Positions 62,336 to 64,000 of a stretch of DNA of 64,000 nt are shown in pieces; the first letter of the stretch is position 1; the number at the start of each line of letters is the position of its first letter. Source of the stretch: Methylobacterium symbioticum (GTDB lineage: Bacteria; Pseudomonadota; Alphaproteobacteria; Rhizobiales; Beijerinckiaceae); NCBI RefSeq assembly GCF_902141845.1, contig NZ_CABFPH010000009.1, positions 1-64,000 on the forward strand. The letters are read 5' to 3'. The translations under genes and the position numbers were made by a program. The notes below the pieces were generated by a model. The model did no database searches. It had not been told where the DNA came from and was given only the letters and a program-made list of their open reading frames with translations.

Positions 62336-62473
62336 TCAGGCGAGGGTCGGGACAGCGCCGGCGGCACCGGCGTTCCGCGTGTCGCCATCGAAGGTCTTGG
62401 CGAGCGCGATCACGAGCGAGACCTGAACGGCGGCGGCGAAGGGGAGGAGGGCGAGAGCGGTCAGGAGGGCCAT
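62336..62473 (-). CDS. Small hydrophobic protein, 45 residues
   Basis: Begins MALLTALALLPFAAAVQVSL with a single hydrophobic helix and ends in a Thr/Ala/Gly tail (GAAGAVPTLA). AAGGA stands about 9 bases before ATG 62473 and a terminator hairpin follows the stop, which together support a real gene. It could be a one-pass membrane peptide or a cleaved secreted peptide. Family not recognised. Confidence 0.6.
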   Translation of the reverse strand: MALLTALALLPFAAAVQVSLVIALAKTFDGDTRNAGAAGAVPTLA

Positions 62474-62778
62474 CGGCGGTGTCCTTTGGTGCGGTGCGTT
62501 GAGAGGCTTATCGCACCGCAAACGCCGTCTTGGTATGCCACATGCCTCACGCCAGATATGCGATCGCTGCATGCGACCGGGAAGGATCGACCGGAAGTTG
62601 CATCAAAATGCATGGCTCGCGGCTGGGTCGGTGCAAAAAATTTCCGGGCTGCAGTCTAAGATTTCACCGCGACCGCCCAGGTCTGCCAACGCCGTGCGGC
62701 TCCTCAGTCCATGATCACAAACAGAAACCCCGCCCGATTCCGGGCGGGGCTCGTTGGTTGATCGTCTTTCGGGCCGTC
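62474..62778. other. Intergenic region before the small gene
   Basis: 305 bases between two reverse genes. The part near 62600-62660 is AT-richer (catcaaaatgcatgg, gtgcaaaaaatttcc) and may carry the promoter of the small gene. The terminator of the chemoreceptor gene is the only clear element. Confidence 0.45.
62728..62749 (-). terminator. Rho-independent terminator of the chemoreceptor gene
   Basis: Perfect 9-bp stem CCCCGCCCG / CGGGCGGGG with loop ATTC; the reverse strand continues TTTCTGTTTG. It is 30 bases after the chemoreceptor stop. Confidence 0.85.
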
Positions 62779-64000
62779 TCAGGCTGCGCGCACGGTCGCC
62801 AGGAAGCGATGCACCTCGGCTGAAAGGTGTTCCGACTGACGCGACAGTTCGGAGGCCGACGACAGAACCTGGGATGCCGCTGCGCCTGTCTCTTCCGAGG
62901 CGTGGGCCACGCCGGCAATATTGCTCGTGACCTCGCCCGTGCCGATCGAGGCCTGCGCCACGTTGCGGACGATCTCCTGCGTCGCAGCACTCTGCTGCTC
63001 GACCGCCGCGGCGATGCTGGCCGCGACCATATCGATCTCGCGGATGCGATCGGTCATCGTGCCGATGGCCGTCGCCGCCTGATCGGTGACGCCCTGGATC
63101 TCGCCGATCTGACTGACGATGTCGTCGGCGGCCCGCGCCGTCTGGTTGGCGAGCTCCTTCACCTCCGCGGCCACCACCGCGAAGCCGCGCCCCGCCTCGC
63201 CGGCCCGCGCCGCCTCGATCGTGGCATTCAGCGCCAGCAGGTTCGTCTGGCTGGCGATGGTCGAGATCAGCCCGACCATGTCGCCGATCCGCGCCGAGGT
63301 GGTCTTCATCACCTGAACCAGACGGACCGTCTGATCCGCCTCGCCGACGGCGCCCTGGGCCAGATCGGCCGAGCCGTGCACCTGGCGGCCGATCTCCTGG
63401 ATTGAGGCGCCGAGCTCCTCGGCGGCGGCGGCGACGGTGCCGACATTGGCGGCGGCCTCCTCGGCGGCCGCCGCGACGGTGTTCGACTGGCCGGCGGTCT
63501 CGGTCGCGGTCGCGGTCATCTGCTGGGCGGTGGCCTGCAATTCCGTCGCTGCCGACGAGACCAGCCCGACGATGCCGCCCACCGCGTGCTCGAAGCTGTC
63601 GGCGAGCTCCATCATCGTGCGCTTGCGCTCGGCCGCCGCTGCAGCGTCCGCGATCTGCTTGCGCTCGGCTTCCTCGGCCGCCTTCTTGGTCACCATGGCC
63701 TTGATGCCCTCGACGGCCCGCCCCACGGCTCCGATCTCGTCGCCGCGCTCCGCTTCCCGGATCTCCGCGTCGATCTCGCCCTTGGCCATGCGCTCGAGGA
63801 CGCCGACGAGGCTCCCGAGCGGACGTGTGATGCCGGCCATCGAGATGAACGCCGCCGCAATCAGGCCGATCAGCATGCCGAGTGCGCTGAATCCCATGAG
63901 CGTGTACCGCGTGGCGTTGGTCTGGTCCGTGAGATCGTCGGATGCACGCGAGACATAGGCCGCGATGTCGTCGCCCAGCTTGCCGTTATCCTTTGCGATA
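62779..64000 (-). CDS. Methyl-accepting chemotaxis protein (5' end outside window)
   Basis: 407 codons visible, open through the window end, so the N-terminus is missing. The end of a sensory region (DDIAAYVSRASDDLTDQTNA) is followed by a membrane helix (LGMLIGLIAAAFISMAGI), a HAMP domain (RPLGSLVGVLERMAKGEID onward) and a long signalling domain with hairpin tip [20 protein letters not shown] and [19 protein letters not shown]. The C-terminus (EVHRFLATVRAA) has no methylesterase pentapeptide. It is a membrane receptor that controls CheA. No che genes are near. Confidence 0.95.
   Translation of the reverse strand, partial: IAKDNGKLGDDIAAYVSRASDDLTDQTNATRYTLMGFSALGMLIGLIAAAFISMAGITRPLGSLVGVLERMAKGEIDAEIREAERGDEIGAVGRAVEGIKAMVTKKAAEEAERKQIADAAAAAERKRTMMELADSFEHAVGGIVGLVSSAATELQATAQQMTATATETAGQSNTVAAAAEEAAANVGTVAAAAEELGASIQEIGRQVHGSADLAQGAVGEADQTVRLVQVMKTTSARIGDMVGLISTIASQTNLLALNATIEAARAGEAGRGFAVVAAEVKELANQTARAADDIVSQIGEIQGVTDQAATAIGTMTDRIREIDMVAASIAAAVEQQSAATQEIVRNVAQASIGTGEVTSNIAGVAHASEETGAAASQVLSSASELSRQSEHLSAEVHRFLATVRAA

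Overview
The window reads as chromosomal DNA of a very GC-rich alphaproteobacterium. Complex I accessory subunit NDUFA12, a DUF2155 protein, an adenosylcobalamin-dependent ribonucleotide reductase, several soluble or HAMP chemoreceptors and a LOV-type photoreceptor kinase occur together. This suggests Hyphomicrobiales, most likely a Methylobacterium-type organism. The genus is an inference from gene families and repeat style, not from a search.

Bases 1-13000 are mostly core genome: the tail of RNase E, a soluble chemoreceptor, an aminotransferase, a DsbA-like thiol oxidoreductase, aroQ-accB-accC-aat as one forward run, DUF2155, NDUFA12 and nrdJ. Bases 13400-28500 are accessory: a PAS-LuxR regulator, a Crp/Fnr regulator, a three-gene reverse cassette (nucleotide cyclase-TPR protein, PAP2/haloperoxidase-fold protein, subtilase), a small exported protein, a cytochrome P450 behind AT-rich DNA, a Kef-type antiporter, pirin, a SOUL haem protein and a flagellin with an apparent lectin-like insert.

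Bases 29500-53400 look like a catabolic region for furans. UbiD-like hmfF, the GMC oxidase hmfH and a hydrolase lie opposite a LysR gene, an aldehyde dehydrogenase and UbiX-like hmfG. About 8 kb further on is a reverse operon hmfA-B-C-D-E plus an MFS transporter. This set would take 5-hydroxymethylfurfural or furfural through 2-furoate and furoyl-CoA to 2-oxoglutarate. Between the halves sits a 2-hydroxyacid module: a ThDP decarboxylase, an FMN oxidase, a sodium-solute symporter and an FAD dehydrogenase. Next to it are an AraC regulator and an aldarate module (GudP-like transporter plus talarate/galactarate dehydratase).

The last part (56400-64000) holds a decayed kinase-receiver gene, an HPP-CBS membrane protein, a 105-bp tandem repeat array with two hairpins per unit, an Rrf2 regulator with a perfect 13-bp-arm dyad over its own start, coupled to a methyltransferase gene, a LOV hybrid histidine kinase and a chemoreceptor cut by the window end. 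No tRNA, rRNA, CRISPR array, phage or intact insertion sequence was recognised. Palindromic repeats sit directly at the 3' ends of several genes and are a notable feature of this genome.
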